Assembly (NCBI GenBank): GCA_015655015.1
Contig: JAATFV010000038.1
Location: 50,702-114,701, forward strand
Source of the DNA: Chitinophagales bacterium
GTDB lineage: Bacteria > Bacteroidota > Bacteroidia > Chitinophagales > Chitinophagaceae
DNA: 64,000 bases
Direction of reading: 5' to 3'
The position numbers were made by a program, and so were the translations under genes. The notes under the pieces were generated by a model that searched no databases, was not told the DNA's origin, and was given only the letters and a program-made list of their open reading frames with translations. Positions 18,701-26,269 of the stretch are shown here, one piece after another. Each line of letters opens with the position of its first letter. Positions within the stretch are counted from its first letter, which is position 1.

Positions 18701-19122
18701 AAATAGCGGACCTGGAACAGGGTTACGAATTGCTCAGCCTCGTTGGCAAAGCTGGCCAGCAGGATGCTGTATGCCTGCTCTTTATTTTCCCGCAGGTAGA
18801 GGGTCTTGCTGGACTGGCCGTTCTCGGTATGGATGCTGCCATAACCGCCCATGACATAGGATTCTTCGGTGCGGTCTCCCTTTTTCTCGCTGCCGGAAGA
18901 CTGGTTGTAAAACCGGTGTTTCTTTTCAGGCACGATCAGCGTCAGCAGGGCATCGACAAACGTAGTTTTCCCGCTGCCGTTAGCTCCGGTAAGCAAAGAG
19001 GTTTCCCCGCCGGGAGCGATCTTCCAGACATGTTCGTCGAAGGTGCCCCAGTTGAAGACCTCCATATACTGCAAACGAAACCCGGATTTGTTTTCATCAG
19101 TACTAAATACGCCCAGCTGCAT
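15721..19122 (-). CDS. jetC: SMC-like ATPase of Wadjet/Mks type (JetC/MksB homologue)
   Basis: The motor subunit of a MukB/MksB-type loop-extruding complex. The 1133 residues show an N-terminal ATPase half with Walker A GANGSGKT (46-53), long coiled-coil arms (about 260-480 and 640-800) around a hinge region, and a C-terminal half with the ABC signature QLSGGEKAQL near 1025 and Walker B RFIAVDE near 1060. In Wadjet systems JetC with JetA and JetB compacts DNA while JetD cuts circular plasmids; in MksBEF the same core acts in chromosome condensation. The gene overlaps the JetB-like gene by 20 bases, showing tight coupling. No JetD homologue follows. Homology is clear from motifs and gene order; which role applies is open. 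Confidence 0.88.
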   Translation of the reverse strand: MQLGVFSTDENKSGFRLQYMEVFNWGTFDEHVWKIAPGGETSLLTGANGSGKTTFVDALLTLIVPEKKHRFYNQSSGSEKKGDRTEESYVMGGYGSIHTENGQSSKTLYLRENKEQAYSILLASFANEAEQFVTLFQVRYFSGGDMKRIFAIAHKPLHIEDDFRPFDLGGNWRRRIDQQYNKGSRKQVEWFDAASRYAQRMVEVLGMQSMQALSLFNQTMGIKVLGELNEFIRTNMLEPRNMEVEFQELKKHLTTLIDAQRNIEKSEEQVRLLQPLKKHFLSFKEQSELSKQSRHEVDTAKIWRNYTKYHLLDEYILTLEKEVALLQHQSADARQEIDALREEERQTLNQLEQNKAGQRLQALQREKEALETQVKEAEISLKKFMEWCTLLHLEETNPTEEAGYQRIKKEADRSDKRLATEIRNNNEDLFEAQDRQKKAGEEKKNIESELNVLLQSKNNIPANLISLRRDLCNELKLDDHDLPFAGELMQVRNEDGNWQPALEKLLYPLSTRLLVPDRHYKKVNRYVNTTNLKERLVYNLVKDIALQQHADDGTVWHKLDFHADHPLSAWVSQQIIQQYNFSCVESEKSLERYDKAITLQGLMKNRDRHEKDDRPWKNDISRYVMGWNNEKKKEALQNRRSQLLTEQEQAGEALQRATHRNSRLQEQVFAVKNIRDHTDFKSINIPAIRQAIHHVEEQAAKLKKSSDQLKTLTQQLDGIREKLAGREKEKDELVKKITLQESNLQHREKERNDLTGFVNLLTEEDKDTLLQFQQKHGPALTENTLSLNTVDPLYTQLTETAELSARQYEEAAAKEGRDLERAINKIKNPPLEVLQRFTDWAADTQPFSADREYAGEYLEWLEKLESENLPRYKKDFERLLHDTAVIKMGVLNEELESWERKIKNSISTLNQSLSGINFNRLPDTYIQLGIRPVTDTVIKEFRHKLLNALPQAADWQQNSFEDKALHFKQNVQAFIDSLDESEAYRSRVLDVRNWFEFWADEKFRETNELKKTYRQMGQLSGGEKAQLTYTILCSAIAYQFGITREGRNSKSLRFIAVDESFSNQDEEKATYLMELCKQLHLQLLVVTPSDKIQIVESFIAHVHLVQRVNNRHSILFNMTKKELKEKKELVLND

Positions 19123-19693
19123 GTTCGGTAAGTTGTTGTTTGAAGTTTTCCAATAGCTCGTTGTCTACCCGTGCCTTAATGATCTTTTTGATCCGGAATT
19201 TCTGTTCATCCGGTAAGTCGTGGTTTTCCACTTTTTCCAGGAAATCCAGCTCTTCCACCCGGTCGATCAGGCGGTCGAGGTCCCGGATGAATTTTACCCG
19301 GCTGGGATTTTCTTTAAAGAACAGCTCCGCATATTCTTTTATTTCCCGTCTTTTTTTGATCAGCTCACGGGCTCCCGCCTCTCCGACTTCGAATTCCGCC
19401 ATCATATCCCGCAGCAGGACGAGCAGGATGCTTTCTTCATAACCCAGCTGTATCCGTCTCACCCATCCGGCAACGTTCTCTTCTTCGTCCAGGCGGGCCT
19501 GTTCCAGGTAGGCATACCCGTCGTCCTTTTCCAGCACGAGGATCAGCCCCATTTGCTGGAGGAAACGTGTAAGCTCGGCCTGGTAGGACAGCAGCTGTTC
19601 CCAGGCGGTCTTTTCAAGGTATTCCACCGGCCCTTTCAAGAGCTTGATGAAGACGGTGGTATAAGGTAATATCGTTTGTTTGTCTGTACTCAT
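19103..19693 (-). CDS. jetB: DUF4194 protein, JetB/MksE homologue
   Basis: The kite-type subunit that links the kleisin to the SMC ATPase in Wadjet and MksBEF complexes. The 196 residues match the DUF4194 family: KLLKGPVEYLEKTAWEQLL near the start, a winged-helix middle with DDGYAYLEQ near 59, and LLVLLRDMMAEFEVGE near 91. It lies between the JetA-like and JetC-like genes in the canonical order, 84 bases after the first and overlapping the second by 20 bases. The identification rests on family pattern and on this context. Confidence 0.85.
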   Translation of the reverse strand: MSTDKQTILPYTTVFIKLLKGPVEYLEKTAWEQLLSYQAELTRFLQQMGLILVLEKDDGYAYLEQARLDEEENVAGWVRRIQLGYEESILLVLLRDMMAEFEVGEAGARELIKKRREIKEYAELFFKENPSRVKFIRDLDRLIDRVEELDFLEKVENHDLPDEQKFRIKKIIKARVDNELLENFKQQLTEHAAGRI

Positions 19694-19777
19694 TTGAGCA
19701 AAAGCTTTTTACATTAATTTATTACAGTCTGTTTTTTCGATGTTGCCGGCATGTCGTTGCTTTCTCCGCCCTTTTCG

Positions 19778-21244
19778 CTACCGGCTAAACAGCAGGTAAG
19801 GCACTTCGATGAACTGCGTCTTTTCTACATTCAGCGGGATCAGCTCAGTGATCTCCTGCATGAACTGTACACGGGATGCTTTTTCCCTAAGAAAGCTGAA
19901 ATAGCTGATGACCTCTCCTACTCCGTGTTCTAAGCCTGCCGTTTCTATGATCTCTGACAGGGTGGCCGTCGTTCTCGTTAACAGGGTCTGTTCGACTTTT
20001 TGCCAGAGCTTCTTCTTATCGATATGAGTGGCGTTGAGGAGCCGGCCAAACCTTTCCAGGTCTTCGATCTTTTCCAGGGCGTTGGCAGGTTGGCTGACTA
20101 CCGGGCTGCCCTGTCTTTCCACGAGATTGATCTTACGTTCCATGCTCATGCGGATGGGGGTAGGTGTGGCCAGCATCAGCCCGCAAGGCGGCGGCTCTTC
20201 TTCCATGAACTGAAAAACAAGCTCCTTAATGCTGCCGATCTGCTGCCGCAGGCGGCGGTGACGCGCAATCTCTTTTTCTGTGATGATGCGGCTCAGCTTC
20301 TCCGCCATCTTATCGTTGGCTTCGTAGACATTACGTCCCCTTTGCAGCAGCAGGGATTTGATTGTCTGTACAAAATCCCCGTCACTTTCAATGTTCCTGT
20401 CCTGCAGCAGCAGCAGGAGCTGATCGGTAAGCTCTCTCCACTCCTCCTGTCCGGCCCGGGAAACCAGGAAATCCCAGAAAGCATAAAAGCTTTTTCCCTG
20501 ATCGCTCTTACGGAGAGCATCATACGCCTCAAAGGCGAATCCTACGATGGCTCCTTTGTTGATCTCCGCCCGGGTATGCTGTTCCACGATGTTGCGATGG
20601 ATATATTTGAAGTTGTCTTCCACTTCCCGGAAATCACTTAGCAGCTCATGGCTCAAACGGGTGAACCATTCCAGCCTCTCGCGCAATTGGGCGTTCGTAT
20701 AGATCTCCGGCTTAAAGCCCATTTCGATCTTTTTTATCTCTTTGTCAATTTCGGCTTTCCGGTTCTTCAGCTCTTCCAGTCTTTTGACCGTATCGTCTTC
20801 TGTGTATTCCACCATCTCGCGGAGTGTCTGGAAAAGGAAGCGGAAACGGCTTTCCGTTCCTACGAATTGTCTTTTTTCCAGGCTTTGCAGCCATTGGAAT
20901 AATTTCTCCGAGTGGGCGCTTAGCTGGTATTGGGTGACGGCATCCGAATCGGGAAAATCCTGAAGGAGCCTTTTCTGCACCCAGTTGAGCAGGTATTTAC
21001 GGGCCCGGCTTTCTTCGTCTTCGCCGAATTCGATGCGGGCCTCTTCCAGGTCTTCTACGCCTTCGGTGTGATTGCGCAGCTCTTCGGCCAGCAGGTTTAT
21101 CAGCGCCGGTTCCGGAAGGTTCAGCTTATTCTCTGTCTTAAAAGCCTTGAAAAGAAAAGGGATCACCCATTGCGCGTTGCGCATACGAATGATCTGTATG
21201 GAAGGGGAGGATTCGAATAAATAGGATATTTCCGGTGAAGGCAT
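19778..21244 (-). CDS. jetA: DUF3375 protein, JetA/MksF homologue (kleisin)
   Basis: The kleisin-like subunit of a Wadjet or MksBEF complex. The 488-residue protein fits the DUF3375 family: an N-terminal helical domain (PSIQIIRMRNAQWVIPFLF, residues 15-33, then LNLPEPALINLLAEEL), a coiled-coil centre rich in Glu, Lys and Arg around 165-200 (TVKRLEELKNRKAEIDKEI), and a C-terminal winged-helix part. It is the first gene of the operon; the 118 bases upstream of its start separate it from the methyltransferase and could hold a promoter, though none stands out. The family role is established from other species; here it is inferred by homology. Confidence 0.87.
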   Translation of the reverse strand: MPSPEISYLFESSPSIQIIRMRNAQWVIPFLFKAFKTENKLNLPEPALINLLAEELRNHTEGVEDLEEARIEFGEDEESRARKYLLNWVQKRLLQDFPDSDAVTQYQLSAHSEKLFQWLQSLEKRQFVGTESRFRFLFQTLREMVEYTEDDTVKRLEELKNRKAEIDKEIKKIEMGFKPEIYTNAQLRERLEWFTRLSHELLSDFREVEDNFKYIHRNIVEQHTRAEINKGAIVGFAFEAYDALRKSDQGKSFYAFWDFLVSRAGQEEWRELTDQLLLLLQDRNIESDGDFVQTIKSLLLQRGRNVYEANDKMAEKLSRIITEKEIARHRRLRQQIGSIKELVFQFMEEEPPPCGLMLATPTPIRMSMERKINLVERQGSPVVSQPANALEKIEDLERFGRLLNATHIDKKKLWQKVEQTLLTRTTATLSEIIETAGLEHGVGEVISYFSFLREKASRVQFMQEITELIPLNVEKTQFIEVPYLLFSR

Positions 21245-21362
21245 CAGCGACTTTCGTTAAAAGGCTGAAATTATCAATTCGAAGCGTAAAATTGGTAAAA
21301 AAATAGGAGTTGGGGATAAAAGGAGATAGGGTGTTGAAAAATTGGGGAAAGAGCATCAACCT

Positions 21363-22094
21363 TTACAACAATATACATCTTACCAGGTATTGGTCCCATT
21401 CATCTCCGAATAAGAGCTCCGTATGCCATCCTTCCGGGGCGGCGATTTCGCCAAGCGTTTTCCGGTCGATGAACAGCCATTTAAACCAATCCGACTGCTG
21501 TTTCCTGTATTCATACTGGTAGAGGATCTCTCCATAATAATCCGGCATTACCGGGATTTTCCCTTCGTACATATACGCGACATCGGAGGAGTCGAAGATC
21601 AGCTGGCCACCGGGGCGCAGCAAGCCCCTCGCTTTTGCCAGAAAATTCCGGAGTCCGTCTACGGTGCCGGCCAGCCCGATGCCATTCATCAGAAGGAGGA
21701 GCGTGTCGAAGGTTCCGGCATCCACAGTTCCGGCATCCGCAGTTGATCCGTTTTCTCCTAACCCGAGCGCAAAAAAATCCTGGCAGAGGATCTTCTTCAC
21801 CCCCCGGAGTTTCATGACAGCAGCGGCCTTGGGGGAAATATCCAGGGCCGTGATATCCAAACCCATTTGCTGCAGGACCAGGGCATGGCTTCCTGCACCG
21901 GCGCCGATGTCCAGGACTCTTTCCTTACATTGCTGGAGAGCGACCCATTCCAGCTCGGGCATATCTTCCGCTTCCCGGAAATAGACGTCCACCGGCATCT
22001 CCTCCCTGGGGCCGTATTTATTATTGACCCATAATTTGCCGGTTGACGTCTTATGATAATAATCTGACAGGGCATTGCCCAGCACATCCGTCAT
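21363..22094 (-). CDS. Class I SAM-dependent methyltransferase
   Basis: The 243 residues contain the S-adenosylmethionine-binding motif VLDIGAGAGSHAL (residues 65-77), the acidic motif II region ITALDISPKAAAVM near 84, and a post-motif LLRPGGQLIFDSSD near 160. A small repeat-like insertion, STADAGTVDAGTFD near 118, is encoded by related 15-base units. The substrate is unknown. The start overlaps the stop of a doubtful small upstream frame (ATGA). It precedes the SMC operon on the same strand with a 118-base gap; a functional link is not shown by the sequence. Confidence 0.85.
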   Translation of the reverse strand: MTDVLGNALSDYYHKTSTGKLWVNNKYGPREEMPVDVYFREAEDMPELEWVALQQCKERVLDIGAGAGSHALVLQQMGLDITALDISPKAAAVMKLRGVKKILCQDFFALGLGENGSTADAGTVDAGTFDTLLLLMNGIGLAGTVDGLRNFLAKARGLLRPGGQLIFDSSDVAYMYEGKIPVMPDYYGEILYQYEYRKQQSDWFKWLFIDRKTLGEIAAPEGWHTELLFGDEWDQYLVRCILL

Positions 22095-22294
22095 ATCGAT
22101 TCGGTTTGAACTTCGACCCTTCCTTCGCTCTTTCCTTTTCCTCCGGGTCCTGCTTCGGTTTTAAGTATCTTTTCCTTCGTCAGGATTGTTCTTTCTTTCT
22201 CCAGGCTTGTTCTTTTTTTCTTCAGACTTTTTCTTTTATCAGGCTTTTCAAAAACGCAGCCGGTGGTTCTTCTCGTTTCAGAGCAGCCTTTCAA
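22091..22294 (-). CDS. Possible small basic protein
   Basis: A 67-codon frame between the hexosaminidase and methyltransferase genes. The product would be very rich in Lys, Arg and Glu (for example KRKSLKKKRTSLEKERT) and matches no family I know. Its stop overlaps the methyltransferase ATG (ATGA), the geometry of a coupled gene. Against it: the strand shows a strong purine bias that keeps frames open by chance. Confidence 0.25.
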   Translation of the reverse strand: MKGCSETRRTTGCVFEKPDKRKSLKKKRTSLEKERTILTKEKILKTEAGPGGKGKSEGRVEVQTESI

Positions 22295-22307
22295 AGCGGG
22301 TCTTGGG

Positions 22308-24230
22308 TTATTCCGGTTTTTTCAGCCGGGCTCTTTTTTTCAATTCTTCGACAGGCATATCGGTTTGCCGGCCGATGGGTTTTCCATCCCGGTAAGTGAT
22401 GACTTTTAACATCGATGCATCCTTGGGGATAGACAAGGGAACGGTGTATTTCGGGTAAAAATTATCCGGGTTGGAATTGTCAAAGCTATAATAAATATCC
22501 AGGCCATCCACTTCCGTAGAAAGTCCGACTGAGATAGAATCATTCGCGTTATCATCCCTTTTTACGGTAAAGATTGGGTCGAACATAGACCGGGCATATT
22601 TCACCTGTTCTATATCCATTCTTGCAAACTGGGCTTCCGTTCTCCTGGCAAAGCTGTTCCAGTCCTTTTTGTCTTTGGGCGACCACAGGCATTCGGCTAC
22701 GGCAAGGCTGCGGGGCCAGATCATATATTGCAAATGACGGGTATTGTATACCTGCTCCGTCCAGAGATTGGCCTGTCCGCCCCTGATCAGTTTCGGGTCC
22801 ACGCCATCGGGAACGGGTTCGAAGGAATAAGCGGTTTTCAGTCGGAGAGTGGCATAAACCGGCGGCTCCAGGATCGCATCGCCTTGCATATAATCCAGGT
22901 AAACAAACGTTGTAGGGCTCATGACCACCTGGTGGCCCAGCTTAGCGGCGGCAATTCCCCCGGCTATCCCGCGCCAGCTCATGACGGCAGCATTGGGCGC
23001 CAGGCCGCCTTCCAGTATTTCATCCCAGCCGATCACTTTTTTCCCCTTGGATTCAACGATCTTTTCAACACGTTTTTCAAAATAGCTTTGCACTTCCTCC
23101 ATATTTTTCAGCCCTTCTTTCTGCATCAGCTGTTTGACTGCCTCGCTTTTCTCCCAAAAGTTCTTGGCGCATTCATCTCCGCCGACATGAATGTATCCGA
23201 AGGGAAAGAGGGCGGCTACTTCCGTGAACACTTTGTCCAGGAATGGATAGATCTTTTCATTGGCCGGGCAGAGCGTATTGTCCACGATGGCCTGGGGACC
23301 GGGCCAGTTCATGAATTTTTCCCCGGAAATGACACGATATTTTTCAGCGCCCTCCGTGCAGGACAGCTCCGGATAGGAGACGATCGCTGCCATGCTGTGA
23401 CCAGGGACATCCACTTCAGGCAGAATGTCGACGAACCGGTCTTTTGCATAGGCTACCAGCTCCCGGATATCGTCCTGGGTATAAAAACCCCCGTTGTCAA
23501 GGGGCTCATCAGGGCCCGGGACGGAAAAGGTTCCGAAAGTGCCCACCCGATGAGCGCTCCAGGCGCCGACTTCCGTCAGGCGGGGAAGGCTTTTTATCTG
23601 GATCCTCCATCCTTCGTCATCTGTAAGATGGAAGTGAAGCAAATTGTATTTGTACTTTACCATTTCATCGATGAAGCTTTTTACTTCAATCTTAGTGAAG
23701 AAGTGACGGCTGACATCGAACATAAGTCCCCTCCATCCAAAACGGGGATAATCCGTGATCGTTACGCAGGGCGCCTGCCAGCTGATCCCCTTAACGGGTT
23801 TACTGCTTTCAATTTCTTTGGAGAATAACTGCCAGAGAGACTGTATGCCATAAAAGAGGCCGGCGGGCTGGTTCGCCCGGATAACGATATTTTTTGATGT
23901 GATGGCCAGACGATATCCTTCACCGCCCAGTTCGGTATCCGGAGTCTTATTCAGGATAAGCCGGATAGTGGCTGCGGGATTGGCTGTCTTACTCACGGGT
24001 GGAACATAACCGGTTGGAATGCTCAGATGATCTTTAAGTTCTTTCAGGGTTTGGGTCAGAGCCGGCTGATCCGGCGCCTCGACAGTGATAGCTTTCGGCA
24101 ATATAAAGGTTCCTGCATTTACCTGCAGGCTGACAGGGGCAGGGATAAGGGTGGGCTGCGGGCCCTGTTCCTGGGAAAAGACCTGTACCAGGGCAAGGCT
24201 GGTCAAAAAGGCAAGGAGTGTTTTCTTCAT
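22308..24230 (-). CDS. GH20 beta-N-acetylhexosaminidase
   Basis: The enzyme removes terminal N-acetylglucosamine or N-acetylgalactosamine from glycans such as chitin oligomers or glycoproteins. The 640-residue protein has a signal peptide (to about residue 19, VFSQ), a GH20b N-terminal domain (25-155), the TIM barrel (from YPRFGWRGLMFDVSRHF near 161) with the catalytic Asp-Glu pair D352-E353 in HVGGDEC, substrate-binding W residues such as VIGWDEIL near 400, and a C-terminal chitobiase-like domain (570-625). It is probably periplasmic or attached to the cell surface. No SusCD-type transport genes accompany it. Confidence 0.95.
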   Translation of the reverse strand: MKKTLLAFLTSLALVQVFSQEQGPQPTLIPAPVSLQVNAGTFILPKAITVEAPDQPALTQTLKELKDHLSIPTGYVPPVSKTANPAATIRLILNKTPDTELGGEGYRLAITSKNIVIRANQPAGLFYGIQSLWQLFSKEIESSKPVKGISWQAPCVTITDYPRFGWRGLMFDVSRHFFTKIEVKSFIDEMVKYKYNLLHFHLTDDEGWRIQIKSLPRLTEVGAWSAHRVGTFGTFSVPGPDEPLDNGGFYTQDDIRELVAYAKDRFVDILPEVDVPGHSMAAIVSYPELSCTEGAEKYRVISGEKFMNWPGPQAIVDNTLCPANEKIYPFLDKVFTEVAALFPFGYIHVGGDECAKNFWEKSEAVKQLMQKEGLKNMEEVQSYFEKRVEKIVESKGKKVIGWDEILEGGLAPNAAVMSWRGIAGGIAAAKLGHQVVMSPTTFVYLDYMQGDAILEPPVYATLRLKTAYSFEPVPDGVDPKLIRGGQANLWTEQVYNTRHLQYMIWPRSLAVAECLWSPKDKKDWNSFARRTEAQFARMDIEQVKYARSMFDPIFTVKRDDNANDSISVGLSTEVDGLDIYYSFDNSNPDNFYPKYTVPLSIPKDASMLKVITYRDGKPIGRQTDMPVEELKKRARLKKPE

Positions 24231-24429
24231 GCGTTGGAGACTTGTTTAAATAGTGTATAAATGCATTGTAATTTTCAACGTCTTAAATAGAGTCGGCTTA
24301 ACAGTGTAATTGTAACCTCTTATCCGAACTTTTTTTTATGAATGTAAGATGCCCTGGTTAATAAACCTCCGGCTTAAGCAGGTTTAATGAAAAAGACTTT
24401 GGTTTACAGGTAAGCAACAGATTCAGATT

Positions 24430-24897
24430 CTAATAAACGTCCAGGATAGATAGTTTCAGGGAGTTGAAATGAATGATCTCTCCGCCCTTTTTACCAGCCA
24501 ATTGACCGGCCAGGGGCGCCTGGGGAGAAAGAAAGTAGATCGTTTGCCCTTCAATTATTTGCTTGCCCAGGCCTGCCGCTATAAAGAAGGCGATTTCCGG
24601 GCATTCGATAAAGGCGCCGGCAGCTGCTGCCGGGTAGAGGGTATCTACATTTATACTATGCAGGGTAGCCAGCTCTTTGGCATGTTCAGCCAGCTGCCGG
24701 GTGTGCATATCTTTTTGCAGGTGTCCCATGGCCCGGCCGGTTTCGTATTTGTCGCCGGCGGAGCTCTTTTCCTCATTGTTAGCCGCTTGTTGAGCCTGGT
24801 CGATCATTCCTTTTGCGGCGGTCATCCGCTGCCCGATGAGGACGAAGGCGAACTGCTTCAGCTTGTTTTTATAATGAATTTTTTCGGGATCAGTCAT
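24430..24897 (-). CDS. GreA/GreB-like protein of Bacteroidota
   Basis: The 155-residue protein resembles a Bacteroidota family that databases often label 3-oxoacyl-ACP synthase in error. Residues 25-75 form a helical hairpin (IDQAQQAANNEEKSSAGDKY), as in the N-terminal coiled coil of Gre factors, and the C-terminal FLSPQAPLAGQLAGKK resembles the SP(I)GxALLGK motif of the GreA C-terminal domain. It may bind RNA polymerase, but this is inference. Its start overlaps the end of the YhcH/YjgK gene by 8 bases, so the two are one transcriptional unit. Confidence 0.7.
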   Translation of the reverse strand: MTDPEKIHYKNKLKQFAFVLIGQRMTAAKGMIDQAQQAANNEEKSSAGDKYETGRAMGHLQKDMHTRQLAEHAKELATLHSINVDTLYPAAAAGAFIECPEIAFFIAAGLGKQIIEGQTIYFLSPQAPLAGQLAGKKGGEIIHFNSLKLSILDVY

Positions 24898-25372
24898 AGT
24901 TGAGGCTTGATCCTTGGACTTTTACTTTTAGCACAACTTTCTTTACCAGTTCGGGCTGATGATGGAATGTCTCCGGCTGATGGATGTCCGAGGGGAAAAA
25001 GATAATGAACTGGCCTGCGCCGAGCGTGAGATAGCTGATCTCCTCGTCGGATAAGGAATAGAAAGAGACGTCATTTTCCGTATTATAGGGAGTGGCGGGT
25101 TCCTGTTCCATCAGGGGTGCATATCCGAATTTTTCGGTGCCGGAGATAACGATCTGGATATCTGCGTAGACCTGGTGGCTCTCCGGGTCACATTCCGCCG
25201 CCGGTTTGGTGGTAAACTCGTTTACGATAGCAAAGACATTATCGCCGTCGATCTCATATTTGCCGGGTTCCATGGGCACAAAATCGGTTGCCAGGGCATA
25301 ATTGATGGCCTTTGTAAAGTACGGACCGATTATTTTATACCAATGCAATTGGGGCAGGGTGGACGTGATCAT
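24890..25372 (-). CDS. YhcH/YjgK/YiaL (DUF386) family protein
   Basis: A cupin-like protein of 160 residues. Family members are linked to sugar metabolism, including sialic-acid handling (NanQ) and evolved beta-galactosidase subunit beta. Visible family features are ESHQVYADIQIVISGTEKFGY (residues 67-87) and FFPSDIHQPET near 129 with conserved histidine and acidic residues suited to metal binding. A GH20 hexosaminidase is nearby on the same strand, which is compatible with amino-sugar use, but no transport or catabolic operon is present. Confidence 0.85.
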   Translation of the reverse strand: MITSTLPQLHWYKIIGPYFTKAINYALATDFVPMEPGKYEIDGDNVFAIVNEFTTKPAAECDPESHQVYADIQIVISGTEKFGYAPLMEQEPATPYNTENDVSFYSLSDEEISYLTLGAGQFIIFFPSDIHQPETFHHQPELVKKVVLKVKVQGSSLNYD

Positions 25373-25515
25373 ATTTCGGGTATTTGTTCAAAAATAAGGA
25401 CTATTTGCGGCAACTGCGCGGCGCCTTTGCGGGATATCCGGAAATCCCCGCATAGGGGTTAGGGCTGGGAGCAAGGGGGTGCCTCCAATGATGGGGATAT
25501 TAGAGAAAGGGTATG

Positions 25516-25851
25516 CTACTGGTGGACTCTTCTGTTGTAGCTCTTCATTAAGATAGGGCAATGACACTGATTCAAAATAGCAACAAGTGCCCGGATTTTT
25601 TCCTGATCCGTGCCTCCCGGACTTTCGACCCCGATTGTCGGATGATCCGAACCTTGACAGATTTTTTTCAAACAGCTGTCGAGCTCGTGCAGGGTACTGA
25701 TGAAAAGCGGCTTGTTGTTATAGATTACGGACATGCTATCGTTTGACAGCGAAACCCTTAGTTCATTCAGTCTGGGAGCCGGGGGGCTGGTTTGCGCATA
25801 AGTGAGTGCAGCATAACAAATACCAGCCAGGAAAAGAAGAGCGTATTTCAT
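25516..25851 (-). CDS. Small exported protein of unknown function
   Basis: A 111-residue protein with a signal peptide (cleavage after about TYAQ, residue 20). The mature part (VSLSNDSMSVIYNNKPLF, then a helix-forming LHELDSCLKKIC and a DQEKIRALVAILNQC segment) faintly follows the strand-helix-strand order of ExbD/TolR periplasmic domains, but the match is weak and the usual membrane anchor is absent. Four cysteines are present in the mature part. Its short upstream gap contains a 9-base-stem hairpin. Confidence 0.6.
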   Translation of the reverse strand: MKYALLFLAGICYAALTYAQTSPPAPRLNELRVSLSNDSMSVIYNNKPLFISTLHELDSCLKKICQGSDHPTIGVESPGGTDQEKIRALVAILNQCHCPILMKSYNRRVHQ

Positions 25852-25901
25852 ATGTTGGATGGTTTTGCAGGAGGATGCGGGGGATGAAAATATTACATAA
25901 A

Positions 25902-25924
25902 AAAAGTCACAGACAGTGACTTTT
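25902..25924. terminator. Hairpin with flanking A/T runs
   Basis: AAAAGTCAC (25902-25910) and GTGACTTTT (25916-25924) form a 9-base-pair stem with a five-base loop. Read on the minus strand it is followed by a run of seven T, as in an intrinsic terminator, yet no clear minus-strand gene ends there. It lies 50 bases upstream of the start of the small exported protein. Confidence 0.4.
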
Positions 25925-25967
25925 CTCGTAATATGGGCGGGATTGAATTGTCTTTTTTAGGGGCAGG

Positions 25968-26033
25968 AGCCGATTAATTTCCCTAATCGGCTTTTTATTA
26001 TATTTGAGCCGAATAAATGCTGCAATCGGCTCA
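25968..26033. promoter_or_regulatory. Paired AGCCGA/TCGGCT inverted repeats upstream of fic remnant
   Basis: Two nested dyads share one motif. AGCCGATTA (25968-25976) pairs with TAATCGGCT (25984-25992), which is followed by TTTTATTATA; TGAGCCGA (26005-26012) pairs with TCGGCTCA (26026-26033), whose last base is the A of the fic remnant's ATG. The arrangement could be an operator for autoregulation by the C-terminal winged helix of Fic, or the first could be a terminator. Function is inferred. Confidence 0.45.
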
Positions 26034-26269
26034 TGATACTTTATAGCTGGCAACAAAATGATTGGCCCAACTTTACCTATTCTCTTCAAAATGTTGAGGA
26101 TGATCTTTTTTTCTTTGTGGAAAAAATTGGAAAGGTGACCGGTATTCTGAATGCCTTACCGGAAAATATACATCAGACATTTACAAGATCTGCTGGAAAT
26201 AGGAGTATTTATCACTTCCGGAGAAGGCAAAGGGGTAGTACGAGCTACCGGATAAACCTAAAACGATGA
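26033..26269 (+). pseudogene. Remnant of a Fic-family (DUF4172) gene
   Basis: The frame starts with MILYSWQQNDWPNFTY and runs to NALPENIH (residue 47), a good match to the N-terminal DUF4172 domain of Bacteroidota Fic proteins. The catalytic Fic domain (HPFxxGNGR) is missing. After the junction the +1 frame reads YIRHLQDLLEIGVFITSGEGKG, split here as a 20-residue YIRHLQDLLEIGVFITSGEG plus KG, like the winged-helix end of the same family; the original frame then ends GSTSYRINLKR, the usual Fic C-terminus. So a gene of normally about 370 codons has lost its centre and gained two frameshifts. The remaining 78-codon frame is probably not functional. Confidence 0.75.
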
